This document shows, one piece after another, positions 60,961-64,000 of a stretch of 64,000 nucleotides of DNA. A program made the translations under genes and the position numbers. The notes beneath the pieces were generated by a model. The model saw only the letters and a program-made list of their open reading frames with translations, made no database searches and had not been told where the DNA came from. Each line of letters starts with the position of its first letter. Within the stretch, counting starts at the first letter, position 1. The stretch comes from Hallerella porci (GTDB lineage: Bacteria; Fibrobacterota; Fibrobacteria; Fibrobacterales; Fibrobacteraceae): positions 62,001 to 126,000 of the forward strand of contig NZ_QGHD01000002.1 of NCBI RefSeq assembly GCF_003148885.1. Reading direction: 5' to 3'.

Positions 60961-61785
60961 TCAATCGTCTTCTTGAATGTTTAAAAGTTTTGCAGCGATT
61001 TTCCAAAGTTCTTTGTTTTGGAAAGCATCGCGATCACCGCCACCGTAACGCGCCTGCGCAAATTCTTGCAAAAGCGCATCCCAGTTGACAAGTTTTCCGT
61101 TGGCGGCAAGTTCCTCTAAATTTTCACTGCCGAATTGTTTTTTCGCCCACTTTTTGCAAAGCGATTCCAAATCCAAAATCCAAGTGCGGCTGTCGGCTTT
61201 CGTCACCCGCTTCTTGAGCAAAATAAATTCTTCGGCAAATTCATCTTGTTCGCGCTTTTCTGTTTTCGCGTGCGCTGCAGCCATTTTCCGCTTTCGTTGA
61301 ATTAGAACAAAGCCCGCGATTAAAATCGCAAGCAGAAACACGCTTAAAATCGTCCACGCAGCCGTATGCGACGGCGTATCCACGCGAAAATGCATTTCTT
61401 CTGCCGAAAATTCAAAAGGTCCATTCGCCGAAGGAATTTGAAATTTCAACGCAGGAATCGAAACATTCCCCGTATCGCTCGCGGTAAGCGTATAAACGAA
61501 CTGCGTATTCGAAATCGAATTTTTCCCTTGCACCACCCGAGAATGTTCTTCGCGGACGCTTAACTGCGAAATTCCCTTCGCATTTGCCGAAGACACGGGC
61601 AAAATTAAAACCGAACTTTGCCCCGCTGGCGCTTGCCAGGCGACATTCACTTTATATTCAAAAGTGTCGCCTTGTAAAATCGGCAAAGAAAGGGAATCTG
61701 CATGAACCGAAATGTTAATCTGTAAAGGTTCTGCGGCAGCCGCCGAATCCACCGCCATTTGATTTTGCAAAGAATCCGTGATCAT
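60961..61785 (-). CDS. First Bat-operon protein, BatD-like
   Basis: A 274-residue protein with an extracytoplasmic beta-rich domain (LQINISVHADSLSLPILQGDTFEYKVNVAWQAP), a helix at about 140-160 (AWTILSVFLLAILIAGFVLIQ) and a cytoplasmic Lys/Glu-rich tail. It resembles the oxygen-tolerance BatD beta domain plus anchor. No convincing signal peptide is visible from either ATG 61785 or GTG 61812, which is odd for the topology; the start is therefore uncertain. Confidence 0.68.
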   Translation of the reverse strand: MITDSLQNQMAVDSAAAAEPLQINISVHADSLSLPILQGDTFEYKVNVAWQAPAGQSSVLILPVSSANAKGISQLSVREEHSRVVQGKNSISNTQFVYTLTASDTGNVSIPALKFQIPSANGPFEFSAEEMHFRVDTPSHTAAWTILSVFLLAILIAGFVLIQRKRKMAAAHAKTEKREQDEFAEEFILLKKRVTKADSRTWILDLESLCKKWAKKQFGSENLEELAANGKLVNWDALLQEFAQARYGGGDRDAFQNKELWKIAAKLLNIQEDD

Positions 61786-61849
61786 CAAAAAAGAATATAA
61801 AAATCTCCCCACTCAAAAGCGTCACGAAAAATTCATAAAAAGGTAAAAT

Positions 61850-61876
61850 CAAAAACGCCCGCCAAAGGCGGGCGTT
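61850..61876. terminator. Terminator between GH8 gene and Bat operon
   Basis: AAAACGCCCGCC/GGCGGGCGTTTT with AAA loop: a strong 12-bp stem. It ends the GH8 transcript on the minus strand; the Bat promoter must lie downstream of it. Confidence 0.9.
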
Positions 61877-61901
61877 TTCAAACTTTTTTCAAAGCAAAGG
61901 A

Positions 61902-63290
61902 TTAGAATCCGAGAGTCGCCGGCTTCACGTACTTACCATTCAGCAACTGACTCATCATCATCTGCAGAATATCACTAAAGTAGCTCGTTGTAGAAAGCGT
62001 CATCTGCTTTGCATTAAAGATATTGGTGCAGGCATCAACCCAAGCATCGGCGCCAGCCATACCGGTTAAGCACCAAGCCCCCCACCATTCCATCGGAACT
62101 TTAGACATTTCTTTGTCACTGCCCACAGCCAAATTCCAAGAATATTTCACCGCAGGAATCTGAGCCGGATCATTGTTCGAACGCGTTGCGATAAATGTAT
62201 TCAAAGTATTCAAGATGGTAGCAGCGCGTTCATCTTGGAACCAGTAATAATCCCAAGCCAAACGCCACGGAATACGCACCGATTCCTTGTCAAAGCGCCA
62301 ATAACTCGCTTGCGCTGAATTATTATTCGGATCCACAGCAACACCAGCGCCATTGCACCAATCAGGGAAAACGCCCGTGCCAGCGGCTTGCACTTGTTGC
62401 ATAAAGGCATATTCGGCATCCAAAACACCCTTCCAATCATGTGTGGGATCTACAGCAGCAAACAAGCGAAGCGCCACCGGAGAGAAATAGCTCAAGTTGT
62501 AAGCCGGATCAGCCCCAGTCCACATCGGCGTATCTCCCGAATAGAGAAGCAAATTTGTCGGGTTGACTTCATAAGTCCAAAGCGCATTGATCAAAGTCAA
62601 CGCATCTTCTAAATAGGCGGCATTTCCGGTTTGATAATACGCAATCACGAGCGAAGCAGCGATATCCAAGTCCGCATCCGTCGCACTCGCATCATCGCCA
62701 ATATCCCAGCTAAAGGACGAAGTAAGCCAAGGCATCAAAGCGTGTCCGCTTGCATACGAAGTATTGCGATACGCTTTGCTATAAACCCAAAGACGGTTAT
62801 ATGCATCCATATCGCCTTGGAAAAGCGTAATTAACATACCATAACCGATTCCTTCCGAAACGGTACAGCCGCGCTTATACATATTGGTGCCTTGTGCTTC
62901 ATCAATTTGGCAACCCGCATAGTTATAAGTTGACCAAATTACACGAGCTGCAGCCAATCCTTGAGCATTATAAGCACCAAAAATTTCCCCAAACTGAGCC
63001 CCTAATGTGGGATACTTTGTCGCTTCTTCTTCTTGAGTAGTATAATGGAAACCTTTCCAAGTCGGATACAGCGCATCGGTATACAAAGCATTCGCCGTCG
63101 CCGGAAGGCGTGATGTCTTCGCCACAGGAACATTTCCACTCGATCCGCCCGCAGAACTGGTCGGAATTATCACAGAACCCGAAGAGGTCGGATCCACGGG
63201 ATCTGGGCTCGAAGAGCTGTCGCTCGAGCAAGCGTTCAAGCCGAACATCGCACACAAGGCGACAGTGCAAAGGGGAAGTTTTAACTGCAT
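61902..63290 (-). CDS. Glycoside hydrolase family 8 lipoprotein
   Basis: A 462-residue exported GH8 enzyme. Lipobox GLNAC (Cys21), then a Ser/Pro/Thr-rich linker (22-58), then the catalytic domain. The GH8 signature TDADLDIAASL is at 204-214 and the general-acid Glu is in VSEGIGYGM (Glu146). WGAWCLTGMAGADAW and WFQDERAATILNTL are consistent. Members are endoglucanases, lichenases, chitosanases or reducing-end xylanases; this cannot be settled by eye. ATG 63290 has GGAGAT upstream. A lipid anchor is unusual for a cellulase and would hold it at the cell surface. Confidence 0.9.
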   Translation of the reverse strand: MQLKLPLCTVALCAMFGLNACSSDSSSSPDPVDPTSSGSVIIPTSSAGGSSGNVPVAKTSRLPATANALYTDALYPTWKGFHYTTQEEEATKYPTLGAQFGEIFGAYNAQGLAAARVIWSTYNYAGCQIDEAQGTNMYKRGCTVSEGIGYGMLITLFQGDMDAYNRLWVYSKAYRNTSYASGHALMPWLTSSFSWDIGDDASATDADLDIAASLVIAYYQTGNAAYLEDALTLINALWTYEVNPTNLLLYSGDTPMWTGADPAYNLSYFSPVALRLFAAVDPTHDWKGVLDAEYAFMQQVQAAGTGVFPDWCNGAGVAVDPNNNSAQASYWRFDKESVRIPWRLAWDYYWFQDERAATILNTLNTFIATRSNNDPAQIPAVKYSWNLAVGSDKEMSKVPMEWWGAWCLTGMAGADAWVDACTNIFNAKQMTLSTTSYFSDILQMMMSQLLNGKYVKPATLGF

Positions 63291-63393
63291 AAAATCTCCA
63301 AAAAGATTGCCGTATCTCAATACGGGAAAAGTCTTCTTAAATATATAATGGAAAATCCCAATTCCCACCCAAAGCAAGGAAAATTTCTGCTTA

Positions 63394-63433
63394 CAAAAAA
63401 AGAATGGAATCTGCATCACACAGACTCCATTCT
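63394..63433 (-). terminator. Terminator after the carbohydrate-binding protein gene
   Basis: On the minus strand AGAATGGAGTCTG/CAGATTCCATTCT with one mismatch and a seven-base loop, followed by TTTTTTTG. Confidence 0.85.
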
Positions 63434-63456
63434 AAATTCCCAAAGAGAATTCTCAA

Positions 63457-64000
63457 TTACTTGAGAACAATCTTCTGGCTGAGATTTGCTTGACCAGCAA
63501 CACGAACCATGTAGATACCTGCGTCCATGTTAGCGAGGTTCAAAGAAGCGTTTGCCGAGTTGAGAACGCTCTTGAGCATCACTTGGCCTTGGAGGTTGAT
63601 CACTTCGACCGTTGCACCAGCCTTCACGCCAGAGATAGCGAGAGTGCGACCAGCAACAGAAGCCTTCAATGCAGATGCAGACTTCACAGATTGGATTGCA
63701 GAGCCATCGCACTTGCCGAGTTCACCGATTTGAGCAACGTTGAAGTTCGTTGTCTTGCCGTCAGCAGCAGCCATTTTGAACTTGATTGCAGAAGCCTTGC
63801 TAAGAACAATAGACTGATCCACTTTATTGCCCCAGCCTGCTTCCTGCTTGAACTGAGCCCAAGGAAGGTCCACAACCGTCACGACCGCAGCAATCTTCAA
63901 AGAAGCCTTGTAGTTATTGTATTTGGTAAGAGTACCTTCATCTTCCGGTGCAATTTCAAGTGCCGGAGCAATTCCATCGGACTTGTAACCGAGGCAGATA
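63457..64000 (-). CDS. C-terminal part of a carbohydrate-binding, surface-sorted protein (partial)
   Basis: The frame is open to the window edge; only the last 180 or so residues are seen. They contain a CBM11/30-like jelly-roll segment (VVDLPWAQFKQEAGWGNKVDQ, SAIKFKM, FNVAQIGELGKC) and a C-terminal domain (VEVINLQGQVMLKSVLNSANASLNL, GIYMVRVAGQANLSQKIVLK) of the type IX secretion/sorting-tail kind. It is probably a cellulase or binding protein exported by T9SS-like sorting. The catalytic part, if any, lies beyond the window. Codon use is strongly biased, suggesting high expression. Confidence 0.82.
   Translation of the reverse strand, partial: ICLGYKSDGIAPALEIAPEDEGTLTKYNNYKASLKIAAVVTVVDLPWAQFKQEAGWGNKVDQSIVLSKASAIKFKMAAADGKTTNFNVAQIGELGKCDGSAIQSVKSASALKASVAGRTLAISGVKAGATVEVINLQGQVMLKSVLNSANASLNLANMDAGIYMVRVAGQANLSQKIVLK

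Noticed and set aside
1-64000. CRISPR arrays, tRNA/rRNA genes, insertion sequences, prophage
   Set aside because: No regularly spaced repeats, no transposase, integrase or phage structural genes, and no tRNA or rRNA signatures were seen by eye; a small tRNA could still be missed without a dedicated scan.

Overview
The window looks like a chromosomal segment of a Fibrobacter-type bacterium (Fibrobacterota, FCB group). Three things point there: a protein with the Fib_succ_major repeat domain (TIGR02145, 39895-40416), two proteins of the TIGR02147 family first defined as Fibrobacter succinogenes paralogues (24061-24909 and 46370-47206), and a fibrolytic end of the window with a family 8 glycoside hydrolase lipoprotein beside the C-terminus of a carbohydrate-binding, surface-sorted protein. 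Many lipoproteins begin with a short Cys-Ser/Asn/Asp head. Family names come from reading motifs by eye; no database search was run.

Layout. 1-8456: a cut-off lipoprotein, a TraB-family protein, then minus-strand genes for a GIY-YIG protein, a DUF975-like membrane protein, a ClC channel, a tyrosine phosphatase overlapping an orphan DNA methyltransferase, and a Yej-type peptide ABC transporter lacking a binding protein. 8772-8867: a hidden 31-residue very basic protein. 9028-12704: RecD2 helicase, then dUTPase and diaminopimelate dehydrogenase (minus). 12848-18625: a plus-strand run of an AttH/CrtC-like protein, a eukaryotic-type HisA, a glycosyltransferase, MutY and a CoA-transferase. 18685-22619: a sodium-pumping methylmalonyl-CoA decarboxylase operon (A, D-like, C, B subunits). 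22811-27915: a lipoprotein/TIGR02147 pair, an acetyltransferase, a small lipoprotein, AzlC/AzlD and exonuclease III. 28023-30759: an AspT/YidE-like transporter divergent from a LysR regulator.

30801-38926 is a phosphate island. A minus-strand run of porin-pstC-pstA-pstB-phoU-ppx-ppk1 diverges from pstS, with a PHO-box-like repeat between them. It links uptake across both membranes with signalling and polyphosphate storage. 39024-54432 holds housekeeping and surface genes: hydrolase, Fib_succ_major lipoprotein, CotH-like lipoprotein, flavodoxin-like reductase, DEAD helicase, TrmO, a second lipoprotein/TIGR02147 pair, standalone TrpB2, a serine hydrolase, Nudix, LysR, a four-gene run (unknown-ppx-pseudouridine synthase-ApaH-like) and a histone H1-like protein. 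54579-61785 is a complete Bat (aerotolerance-type) operon. 61902-64000 is the fibrolytic end.

Two signals cut across the genes. First, ten genes have a Bacteroidota-type promoter element (TAnnTTTG) only 4-6 bases before the start codon, which predicts leaderless mRNAs. Second, a 46-bp composite element with identical internal spacing lies about 50 bases upstream of two unrelated genes, the AspT-like transporter and the Fib_succ_major lipoprotein, 10.7 kb apart. No tRNA, rRNA, CRISPR array, insertion sequence or prophage was seen.
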